Positions 1 through 6,013 of a stretch of 11,280 nucleotides of DNA are shown here, piece by piece; position 1 is the stretch's first letter; each line of letters begins with the position of its first letter. The translations under genes and the position numbers were made by a program. The notes under the pieces were generated by a model that worked only from the letters and a program-made list of their open reading frames with translations, had not been told where the DNA came from and did no database searches. Source of the DNA: Verrucomicrobiales bacterium (GTDB lineage Bacteria > Verrucomicrobiota > Verrucomicrobiia > Verrucomicrobiales > DEV007). The stretch is taken from NCBI GenBank assembly GCA_023253615.1, contig JALRFZ010000761.1, positions 1 through 11,280 on the forward strand, read 5' to 3'.

Positions 1-1164
1 GAGGTCGCACTCGGGATCGGGATTGTCGAGATTGATGGTGGGCGGGATCGCGCCGTGCTTGATCGCCAGGGCGCAAGCCGCAAGCTCCACACCGCCTGCA
101 GCACCGAGGAGGTGGCCGGTGACGGATTTGGTGGAGGAGACCGGCACGCGGTAGGCGGCCTCTCCGAGCGAGTGTTTCAGGGCGCGCACCTCGGAGACGT
201 CCCCGATGCTGGTGGCGGTGGCGTGGGCGTTGATATAGGAGAGCTCGCCGGGCGAGACGCCCGCTTTGGCCAGGGCGAGGCTGATGGCGCGCGAGGCCTG
301 CACCGCCTCGCGATCGGGATCGGTGAGATGGACGGCGTCAGAGGTCGCGGCACAGGCCAGGATCTCGGCGAGCGGCGCGGCCCCGCGCTCGAGGGCCGCT
401 TCGAGATCCTCGAGCACGAGCACGCCAGAGCCTTCGCTGAGGACGAATCCATCGCGGTCCTTGTCAAAGGGTCGCGAGGCGCGCGTGGGATCGTCGTTGC
501 GACGCGAAAGGGCCCTGAGCTGGCTGAAACCCGTGAGAGCGAGATGTGTCACCGCGGCCTCGGCGCCGCCGGTGAGCATGGCGACGGCATCACCGCGCTG
601 GATCGTGTGGAAGGCCTGGGCGATCGCGTCGTTACCCGTCGAGCAGGCGGCGGCAACGCCGAAGGTGACGCCGTGGGCCCCGGTCTGGATGCTGACCTGC
701 ACCGAGGCGGAGTCGGCGGTGATCATGGGGATCATCAGCGGATTGAGGCGGCCCGCGCCGCGCTGGTCCATGACGTGCTGGTTGTCGGTGTAGGTCTGGA
801 TGCCCCCGGCGCCCGAGCCGATGATCACGCCGATGTCGTTCGCGTTCGACGCATCGATGACGAGGCCGGAGTGGCGCACCGCCTCGCGGGCGGCGGCGAC
901 GGCGAACTGGGAAAAGCGGTCGGCGCGGCGGGCTTCCTTCGCATCCATCACCGTCGTCGGGTCGAAACCCTTCACTTCGCCCGCGATGCGCACCGGCAGG
1001 TGATCCACCGGCACGAGGGTGACCGGTCCGATGCCGGAGCGTCCTTCCACCACCGCCCGCCACGAGGTCTCGACGTCGTGGCCGACGGGGGTGATCGCAC
1101 CCATGCCCGTGACGACGACACGGCGGGGCAGGAGGCGGGGAATGACGGAGGGAAGCTGGCTCAC
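1..1164 (-). CDS. fabF: 3-oxoacyl-[acyl-carrier-protein] synthase II (FabF), C-terminus outside window
   Basis: This is a thiolase-fold condensing enzyme that elongates acyl-ACP with malonyl-ACP in cytoplasmic type II fatty-acid synthesis. The 388 codons seen run from RRVVVTGMGAITPVG at residues 14-28 to INLDNPDPECDL at the window edge. The full Cys-His-His set is present: Cys174 in AAACSTG, His314 in INAHATAT and His351 in KSVTGHLLGAAG, with Lys346 also conserved. The active Cys argues against a chain-length-factor homologue. About 25-30 residues, including the usual GFGG-containing tail, are missing beyond position 1. The chosen start is GTG at 1164. TTG at 1182 is the only nearby in-frame alternative, and neither has a strong Shine-Dalgarno sequence. 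The residue after the second catalytic His is Ala where E. coli FabF has Gly, which is a known variation in the family. The neighbouring plus-strand gene is divergent; acpP, usually upstream of fabF, is not adjacent. Confidence 0.95.
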   Translation of the reverse strand, partial: MSQLPSVIPRLLPRRVVVTGMGAITPVGHDVETSWRAVVEGRSGIGPVTLVPVDHLPVRIAGEVKGFDPTTVMDAKEARRADRFSQFAVAAAREAVRHSGLVIDASNANDIGVIIGSGAGGIQTYTDNQHVMDQRGAGRLNPLMIPMITADSASVQVSIQTGAHGVTFGVAAACSTGNDAIAQAFHTIQRGDAVAMLTGGAEAAVTHLALTGFSQLRALSRRNDDPTRASRPFDKDRDGFVLSEGSGVLVLEDLEAALERGAAPLAEILACAATSDAVHLTDPDREAVQASRAISLALAKAGVSPGELSYINAHATATSIGDVSEVRALKHSLGEAAYRVPVSSTKSVTGHLLGAAGGVELAACALAIKHGAIPPTINLDNPDPECDL

Positions 1165-1336
1165 GGAAAGATTCGCATTCAAAACCCCATCATGAAAGCC
1201 CCCTTGCGCGAGGAATGCGAGGAGAAATGCACAAAAACGCCCATCTGCCGCCGCCTTGGAGCCACCTGCCGATTTCGCTGAAGTTTCACCTTCCCTTCAT
1301 CATCGTTTCACAGGCGGCAGCGAATCTCCTGAAGAA

Positions 1337-2044
1337 ATGAGAAATCGCTTCGAGACCGAGACCAGTTGGCGTTCCCTCGCAAAGGGCGATTTGCCGACGC
1401 TCTCGCGCTGGCTGACGGCCTCTGGATCGGAAAGCCGCCTCCTTTTTTGCGTGCTGACGATTTGGGGTGGTGTAGGAATTTATGGAGCGAGCGTGGGACT
1501 CTGGCGCTCTCCGTTGATGGCGCTCTACATTGGGGTGAAGTTGCCCTGCATCATCTTTCTGACTCTTTTCATCAACGGCCTGATCAACGGAATGATCGCG
1601 CAGATCCTCGCGACCGGTCTTTCTTTCGGTCAGACACTGCGGGCGATGTTGATGTCGTTTGCTGCCTTTGCCTTGATCGTCGGCTCGCTGAGTCCGGTGA
1701 CGCTGGGGATGGCGATCGATCTGCCGGGCCCGGGTGCTCCGGGAGCGGCTGAGGCCCATCGGAGCCTCCTCCTGTCTCACACGGCCTTGATCGCTTTCGC
1801 CGGCATTGTCGCGACCGCGAAGCTTTATGGCATCCTGCGGATCTTTACAGGCGATGTTCGCGTTGCCCGCAAAATCCTCTTCGCGTGGCTCGCCGGGAAT
1901 CTCTTCGTCGGTGCCCAGGTTGGCTTCATACTCCGCCCCATTTTCGGCAGTCCCCGGCTTGAGATCGCGTTTCTCCGTCCCGACGCGCTGAGTGGAAACT
2001 TCTACGAGACGGTCTGGTGGGCTCTTTGCCAATCCTTCCGCTGA
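1337..2044 (+). CDS. Uncharacterised five-helix membrane protein (Yip1-like), first of a tandem pair
   Basis: This is a 235-residue integral membrane protein with no assigned function. About five hydrophobic segments are visible, near residues 35-55, 60-82, 104-125, 147-166 and 178-199, after a short polar N-terminus. Features that recur in an unnamed Yip1-like family (from memory) are a KLP at the start of helix 2, LSP near residue 119, LRPIFGSP at 199-206, and a tail with FLRP and GNFYETV. I see no catalytic motif. The start at ATG 1337 is preferred. An in-frame TTG at 1256 would add 27 residues, but that stretch looks like leader sequence. GAAG just upstream is at best a weak ribosome site. 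The next gene begins 27 bp after the stop, so the two are probably co-transcribed. A role in membrane organisation or as a small transporter subunit would be a guess. Confidence 0.75.
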   Translation: MRNRFETETSWRSLAKGDLPTLSRWLTASGSESRLLFCVLTIWGGVGIYGASVGLWRSPLMALYIGVKLPCIIFLTLFINGLINGMIAQILATGLSFGQTLRAMLMSFAAFALIVGSLSPVTLGMAIDLPGPGAPGAAEAHRSLLLSHTALIAFAGIVATAKLYGILRIFTGDVRVARKILFAWLAGNLFVGAQVGFILRPIFGSPRLEIAFLRPDALSGNFYETVWWALCQSFR

Positions 2045-2071
2045 ATTCTGATCCTCATACCACCCTCATCC

Positions 2072-2842
2072 ATGCCACAACCCATGAATCCGAATCCCGA
2101 ACCATCCACCCATCCCACTCCCGGTTCTGCCGAGGGCGACGAAAACCATCCCACGCCTCCGCCGCTCCCCGAGGTGCCCGTGACTCTCTTGCGTCTCGTC
2201 GATGATCTATTGAAACGTCCGCTCGCGCTGCTCGAATACGTGCAGTCGGGAGCGACCGGTGTCGTCGTGAAACGGCTGCTCGTCATCATTGCGGCGGCCT
2301 TTGCCCTCTTCGGTTTGGTCCTCGCGATCTTTTCCGGTGGGGGGCAGTATCTCTGGGCTCCGCTGAAATTGATCGCCGGAATCGCCGTCAGCGGTGCGAT
2401 CACTCTGCCCAGCCTCTACATCTTCAGCTGCCTCAACGGCCACGATGTAACGATCAAGTCCGTCGCCGGGGTGCTCGTCGCCTCCCTCGCCCTCGTGGGG
2501 TTGTTGCTCATCGGATTGACTCCCGTGCTCTGGGTTTTCGCCCAATCAAGCACGTCGCTGCCTTTCCTGGGTGCGCTCGCGCTGCTCTTTTGGTCGGGTG
2601 CACTCGCTTTCGGACTTTCACTCCTTTTCAAAACCGGGGCGGCGCTGATGGCGAAACGGAATGCCTACCTCGATCTGTGGGTCATCCTCTTCATCCTCGT
2701 CACCCTGCAGATGTCGACGGCCTTGCGTCCTCTCATCGGCACGTCCGCGACGATCCTGCCGACCGAGAAAAAGTTCTTCCTCGTGCACTGGTTCGATGAG
2801 ATCTCGCTGAGCTCGCGCGAGACGAAGAAAACTCAGCCCTGA
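2072..2842 (+). CDS. Uncharacterised five-helix membrane protein (Yip1-like) with Pro-rich N-terminus, second of a tandem pair
   Basis: This 256-residue protein begins with about 36 residues rich in Pro, Asn and Glu, likely a disordered cytoplasmic tail, followed by a short amphipathic stretch. Five hydrophobic segments lie near 68-88, 98-120, 130-156, 163-187 and 200-221. Its core resembles the preceding protein: LKL at 98-100 opens helix 2, LTP follows at 149-151, and LRPLIGT at 218-224 matches LRPIFGS. The Lys-to-Pro spacing in the core is 52 residues in both proteins. This suggests divergent members of one family standing side by side. The start is either ATG 2072 or ATG 2084 and cannot be decided from the sequence, because neither has a Shine-Dalgarno sequence. 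The 3' end overlaps the end of the opposite-strand exporter gene by 10 bp. No enzymatic motif is seen and the function is unknown. Confidence 0.75.
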   Translation: MPQPMNPNPEPSTHPTPGSAEGDENHPTPPPLPEVPVTLLRLVDDLLKRPLALLEYVQSGATGVVVKRLLVIIAAAFALFGLVLAIFSGGGQYLWAPLKLIAGIAVSGAITLPSLYIFSCLNGHDVTIKSVAGVLVASLALVGLLLIGLTPVLWVFAQSSTSLPFLGALALLFWSGALAFGLSLLFKTGAALMAKRNAYLDLWVILFILVTLQMSTALRPLIGTSATILPTEKKFFLVHWFDEISLSSRETKKTQP

Positions 2843-4737
2843 ACCTCCGAAAACTGGAGCTGGTAGAGCCGCCGATATTCCTCGCATCGTCCGAGGAGCA
2901 CCTCGTGGGGTGCTTTGTCGAGGACGCGGCCATCGCTCATCACCACGATCTCGTCCGAATCGAGCACGGTGGAAAGACGGTGGGCGATGGCGATGACGGT
3001 CTTGCCGCGGGAGAGCTCCGCGAGGGCGTCCTGGATCGCTTTCTCCGACTCGGAGTCGAGGGCCGAGGTGGCTTCATCGAGGAAGAGGATGGGCGCTCCC
3101 CGCAGGATCGCCCGGGCGATGGACAGGCGCTGCTGCTGCCCGCCCGAGAGGGTGCAGCCCTTGTCGCCGAGGATGGTGTCGTAGCCGCGGGGCTGGGCGA
3201 GGATGAAGTCGTGGGCGTGGGCGAGCTTCGCGGCACGCTCGATGCTTTCATTCGTCGCACCGAGATGGCCGTAGCGGAGGTTGTTCCGGATCGTGTCGTG
3301 GAAGAGGAAGGTGTCCTGGCTGACGAGGCCGATGTTGTCGCGCAGGGAGGACTGGGTGTAATCGCGGATGTCCTTTCCATCGATGAGTACGGCACCGCGC
3401 TCCACTTCGTAGAAGCGCAGGATGAGGGAGAGCAGGGTGGATTTCCCCGAGCCGCTCTGGCCGACGAGGGCATACTTTTTCCCGGGCTCGAAATGCAGCG
3501 AGACTGCGTCGAGCGCGGCCGTCTCGCCGGTGTAGGAAAAAGACACGTCCCGCAGCTCGATCTCGCCGCGGCAGGCGGTCAGCACGGAGGCGCCGGGGCG
3601 GTCCCGCACATCGGGCACGGCATCGATGTAGCCGAAGACTTTCACCGCCGCGACGTAGCATTTCTGCAGCTGCACCTGCATGCGGCTGAGCATCTTCGCG
3701 TGGGGGTAGATGCTCATCAGACCGAGATTGATCGTCAGGAAGGTCTCGGGTTTGATCTGGGTGTACCAGGCATAGACCATGCCGATGGCGATGCCGAGGG
3801 CGCCGACGATCTCCACCATGGGGCTCGACATCTCCATGGCCTTGCGCCAGCGCATGATGAACTTGTTGATCTGGCCGCTGCCTTCGTTGAAACGCTCGCG
3901 CTGGTATGCCTCGCGCCCGTGGGCCTTGACGAGACGGATGCCCGAAAAGCTCTCGTGCAGGGTGACCATGAGACCTTCGGATTCCTGTTCCTCCTTGCCG
4001 CCGGCCTTGCGCACCTTCCGGCTGATGAGGGCGACCGGCACGATGCAGAGCGGGAAGACGAAAAGCGCTCCGAAAGTGTAGAGCGGGTCCATCATCGCGA
4101 CCATGAAGATGATGGAGAGGATCGCGATAGGATGCTGGATCAGCGCACTGAGGAGCTGGCTGCCGGCGTCGGCGGTGGTGCGGGTCTGGTTGGCCACCGT
4201 CTGGATCAGTTCGCCCTGCTTCACCGTGTTGTAGAACGAGAGGGATTGGCCCATCAGGCTGGTGAAGACCTCGTCGCGCAGCCGGTAGAGGACCTTCAGG
4301 TTGATCCAGAGCATGCAATACTGGTGTAGGAAATAGAACGCGCCGCGGATCAGCAGGAGAACGGGAATACTGAGGCAGACGATGAGGACGAAGATCCATT
4401 CCTGGTCCGCCGGCAGATCCGGGGCGGGGAATTCGATCTTGGCGAGGGCGGAGAGGTGAAGGTCTTCGAAAGGACGATAGACTTTTTGGATTTCCTCACC
4501 CTGCGAAGCCGGCAGCACGATGACGAAGACGGATTTCAGCACGAGGAGGAGAAAACCGTTGAAGACGCCCGCGAGGATCCCGAAGAAGATCCCCCAGATG
4601 AAGCGGATTTTGAGAGGTTTCACGTAGCCGAGGAGCCGGCGGAAGACCGCGCGGCGATCCTCGGCGAGATCGTCGGAAGAAGCGGTCGCGAGATCGAGGG
4701 CGCGTGGCTGGGGTGGCTTGGAGGAGGTCTGGGCCAT
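2833..4737 (-). CDS. MsbA-like ABC exporter (fused permease and ATPase)
   Basis: This is a 634-residue half-transporter with membrane domain and nucleotide-binding domain in one chain, expected to work as an inner-membrane homodimer. The membrane domain covers roughly residues 40-375 and the ATPase 390-630. The ATPase is complete: Walker A GQSGSGKST at 426-434, Q-loop Gln474 in VSQDTF, signature LSGGQ at 530-534, Walker B ILFLDE at 550-555, D-loop SALD, and switch His586 in AIAHRLST. Order and length fit the MsbA/lipid-flippase group (E. coli MsbA has 582 residues). The extra length is a polar N-terminal tail of about 35 residues and a loop of about 35 residues after the first helix (residues 77-112). 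Lipid A or another lipid is the likely cargo, but the substrate cannot be read from sequence, so no symbol is given. Start ATG 4737 is preferred over ATG 4860, because the extra 41 codons run through repeat DNA. A perfect palindrome lies just upstream. Confidence 0.93.
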   Translation of the reverse strand: MAQTSSKPPQPRALDLATASSDDLAEDRRAVFRRLLGYVKPLKIRFIWGIFFGILAGVFNGFLLLVLKSVFVIVLPASQGEEIQKVYRPFEDLHLSALAKIEFPAPDLPADQEWIFVLIVCLSIPVLLLIRGAFYFLHQYCMLWINLKVLYRLRDEVFTSLMGQSLSFYNTVKQGELIQTVANQTRTTADAGSQLLSALIQHPIAILSIIFMVAMMDPLYTFGALFVFPLCIVPVALISRKVRKAGGKEEQESEGLMVTLHESFSGIRLVKAHGREAYQRERFNEGSGQINKFIMRWRKAMEMSSPMVEIVGALGIAIGMVYAWYTQIKPETFLTINLGLMSIYPHAKMLSRMQVQLQKCYVAAVKVFGYIDAVPDVRDRPGASVLTACRGEIELRDVSFSYTGETAALDAVSLHFEPGKKYALVGQSGSGKSTLLSLILRFYEVERGAVLIDGKDIRDYTQSSLRDNIGLVSQDTFLFHDTIRNNLRYGHLGATNESIERAAKLAHAHDFILAQPRGYDTILGDKGCTLSGGQQQRLSIARAILRGAPILFLDEATSALDSESEKAIQDALAELSRGKTVIAIAHRLSTVLDSDEIVVMSDGRVLDKAPHEVLLGRCEEYRRLYQLQFSEVQG

Positions 4738-4747
4738 GGAGGAAGGG

Positions 4748-4763
4748 CCGTTTCCGGAAACGG
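4748..4763. promoter_or_regulatory. Perfect 16-bp palindrome upstream of the ABC exporter start
   Basis: CCGTTTCCGGAAACGG is identical to its own reverse complement and ends 10 bp upstream of the exporter ATG at 4737. A site so close to the start could be the operator of a dimeric regulator or a small hairpin in the leader mRNA that affects translation. The sequence shows only the symmetry; the role is inferred. No regulator gene lies next to it. Confidence 0.45.
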
Positions 4764-4840
4764 GGAGGGGATTGGTAAGGGAGAAAGAAGGCGCACGCAA
4801 GGTCAGGAAACGCCCATGGAATTGTGCGGAGGGTGGATGG

Positions 4841-4892
4841 TGCCCGCGAAACGGTGCCATCGTATTGCGAAACTGCCCGCGAAACGGTGCCA
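4841..4892. repeat. Direct repeat of a 19-mer, two copies with a 33-bp period
   Basis: TGCCCGCGAAACGGTGCCA occurs at 4841-4859 and again, identically, at 4874-4892. The second copy runs directly into the first complete GGTGCCAGGTTATA motif, while the first copy stops after GGTGCCA and continues as TCGTATTGCG. The last six bases of the 19-mer are the start of that motif, so the two repeat families are joined. This looks like local duplication within a mobile or recombinogenic repeat patch. Confidence 0.85.
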
Positions 4893-4966
4893 GGTTATAA
4901 TCGGTTGGTGCTAGGTCGGTTGGTGCCAGGTTATAGGTCGGTTGGTGCCAGGTTATAATCGGTTGG
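4886..4966. repeat. Short tandem cluster of GGTGCCAGGTTATA motifs
   Basis: Exact copies of GGTGCCAGGTTATA lie at 4886-4899, 4922-4935 and 4944-4957, with a shortened copy, GGTGCTAGGT, at 4907-4916. TCGGTTGG joins successive copies, giving units of about 15 to 22 bp. Another exact copy is at 5165-5178, a copy one base shorter at each end (GTGCCAGGTTAT) is at 5113-5124, and a degenerate AGTGCCAATAAT is at 5144-5155. From memory, motifs of this kind are found beside IS200-like, REP-associated (Y1) transposases in many bacteria. No transposase gene is present, so that link is inference. Confidence 0.85.
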
Positions 4967-5100
4967 AAATCTAGCGGGCGTTATTGACGTGATGAACGAA
5001 TGAAGTTGTGATGATGTTTAATCATGTAATCTGGCTTTATCACTGTTTTGGGGTCGTTCGCGGACCTATTAATTTCGGCTATGCCATCGAGGATTCGAAA
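4944..5100. repeat. Long diverged repeat unit, copy A
   Basis: The unit begins with GGTGCCAGGTTATA. Exactly 13 bases later comes CTAGCGGGCG (4971-4980), and further on the 15-mer TTTATCACTGTTTTG at 5036-5050, followed by CGTTCGC, GGACCT and a T-rich stretch ending in CGG near 5078. All these landmarks recur in the same order in copy B about 221 bp downstream. Similarity is strong at the head and around the 15-mer, weaker between them, and fades after about 5090. The unit is probably an old non-autonomous mobile or repeat element; the exact right end cannot be fixed by eye. Confidence 0.65.
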
Positions 5101-5164
5101 ATGCCGGGAGTAGTGCCAGGTTATTCCCCAAAATGCCCCGGACAGTGCCAATAATGCCGGAAGT

Positions 5165-5330
5165 GGTGCCAGGTTATACCCGTCCGGGAAGCTTGCGGGT
5201 GAATTTGAAGGTTTGGATGGGATGAGTTTCGAACGATATTTTGTGGGCTGCTTCGATTTTATCACTGTTTTGAATGCGTTTGCCGAGGACCTGTTTTTGG
5301 GCGTTGCAATCCCGGTTGGGCGGCTCAAGA
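5165..5330. repeat. Long diverged repeat unit, copy B, ending at the NusG-like gene
   Basis: This copy has the same order of landmarks as copy A: GGTGCCAGGTTATA at 5165-5178, a 13-base spacer, CTTGCGGGTG at 5192-5201, TTTATCACTGTTTTG at 5258-5272, then CGTTTGC, GGACCT and a T-rich stretch ending in GGG. The offset from copy A is 221 bp at the head and 222 bp at the 15-mer, which implies one indel. Its right end lies within about 15 bases of the start codon of the NusG-paralogue gene, so this copy forms the gene's immediate leader and may contain its promoter or upstream signals. Confidence 0.65.
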
Positions 5331-5343
5331 CTTCGGGTGTCGG

Positions 5344-5916
5344 ATGGTCCGACGTTTTTTCATGCCTCCGATCCCCGAAGACGCTGCCGCCGGATGGTAT
5401 TGTGTGCGATCGCGCCCCAAGAGCGAACACATCGCGGCGCGGAACTTGCAGCAGTTCGCCCATCTCGACGAAGTCTTTTGTCCCCGGATCCGTTATGAAA
5501 AACCGACGAGACGGGGCAAGGTGTGGTTCGTCGAGGCGCTCTTTCCCGGATACTTTTTCGCCCGATTCGACCTCGTCTCCGATCTCCGCGCGGTGAACGC
5601 GGCTCCGGGGGTGACGGGGGTGCTCCATTTCGCGGACTTCTACCCGCAGGTCCATGATTCCTACATCCGCGACCTTCGCGAGGAATTCCCCGAGGCGGAA
5701 AACGCGGTCCGCGTGATCCGCCCCGAGATCTCCCCCGGCGACGAGATCGTCGTGACGGACGGGGTGATGAAAGGGCTGAAAACGATCGTCACCAGGCTCG
5801 TCGGCGGGGGAGCCCGGGTGGCGGTGCTCCTCGAATGGCTCGGCCAGGAACGCGAGGCCGAAGTTTCGCTGCGCTCGGTGATGCGACCCGGCGATATCCG
5901 ACAGGAAATCCGGTGA
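5344..5916 (+). CDS. NusG-family paralogue (RfaH/UpxY-like transcription antitermination protein)
   Basis: This protein of up to 190 residues has an N-terminal NGN domain at about 17-115, with WYCVRSRPKSEHIAARNL at the start of the fold and EALFPGYFFARFD at 64-76, a hallmark of NusG proteins. A C-terminal KOW-like part at about 130-180 follows (PGDEIVVTDG, then VAVLLEWLG). Family members bind elongating RNA polymerase; specialised paralogues suppress pausing or termination on selected long operons. It is unlikely to be the housekeeping NusG, because secE and rplK are not adjacent. The KOW loop is degenerate: MKGLKTIV replaces the usual Gly-x-x-Gly pattern. Start ATG 5344 is listed; ATG 5362 (residue 7) also preserves the whole NGN domain. 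No clear ribosome site precedes either. The gene follows a long repeat-filled leader and precedes the adaptor gene after an AT-rich gap. Its target operon is not evident. Confidence 0.88.
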   Translation: MVRRFFMPPIPEDAAAGWYCVRSRPKSEHIAARNLQQFAHLDEVFCPRIRYEKPTRRGKVWFVEALFPGYFFARFDLVSDLRAVNAAPGVTGVLHFADFYPQVHDSYIRDLREEFPEAENAVRVIRPEISPGDEIVVTDGVMKGLKTIVTRLVGGGARVAVLLEWLGQEREAEVSLRSVMRPGDIRQEIR

Positions 5917-5960
5917 TCCACCCGTTGGTCTTCTCACTTCATGCTTCCCAAAGCCGGGGA

Positions 5961-6008
5961 AATGCGATATCTTTATAATTTTCATATTATAGATAATTAA
6001 CAAACTTT
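5961..6008 (+). promoter_or_regulatory. AT-rich island with TATAAT-like boxes upstream of the adaptor gene
   Basis: These roughly 48 bases are far richer in A and T than the surrounding genes. They include TATAAT at 5974-5979 and its reverse complement ATTATA at 5986-5991, separated by six bases. A promoter for the adaptor/toroid pair is likely, because TATAAT is followed by 34 bases to the ATG. I could not find a convincing -35 box at the right distance, so a different sigma factor, an operator or an AT-rich UP-like element are all possible. Confidence 0.4.
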
Positions 6009-6013
6009 GATTG

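Larger units (their letters stand above)
4738..5343. other. Gene-free, repeat-filled interval between the divergent exporter and NusG-paralogue genes
   Basis: About 600 bp separate the start of the minus-strand exporter from the start of the plus-strand NusG-like gene. No reading frame here shows a recognisable protein, and the longer frames that cross it run antisense to real genes or read through repeats. The interval holds a 16-bp palindrome, a duplicated 19-mer, a cluster of GGTGCCAGGTTATA motifs, and two diverged copies of a longer unit, each listed separately. Base composition from about 4895 to 5300 is visibly richer in A and T than the flanking genes. The promoters of both flanking genes must lie here, but I could not place them with confidence. 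Confidence 0.7.

Noticed and set aside
1..1164. FabF as a decarboxylating or chain-length-factor homologue because of the NAHATAT variant
   Set aside because: The nucleophilic Cys174 and both His residues are present, and Ala after the second catalytic residue occurs in active family members as I remember them.
55..1281. Plus-strand frame of 408 codons across the FabF region
   Set aside because: It is antisense to fabF, whose catalytic motifs are intact on the minus strand. The product is Gly/Arg/Asp/His-rich without any recognisable domain, as expected for a shadow in GC-rich DNA.
1245..1320. Inverted repeat CTGCCGCC/GGCGGCAG in the fabF-membrane protein gap
   Set aside because: Eight-base arms about 60 bp apart made of common GC-rich triplets are expected by chance in this composition.
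2905..4329. Plus-strand frame of 474 codons inside the ABC exporter
   Set aside because: It is antisense to a complete ABC exporter and has the biased composition of a GC-rich shadow frame.
4738..4860. N-terminal extension of the ABC exporter to ATG 4860
   Set aside because: The added 41 codons cover the palindrome and one copy of the 19-mer repeat and have no family counterpart. ATG 4737 gives a normal-length protein.
5213..5343. Possible small gene starting at 5213 in front of the NusG paralogue
   Set aside because: The first codons read through repeat unit B and then run out of frame into the NusG-like gene. Copy A has a stop shortly before the same landmark, so coding is not conserved between copies.
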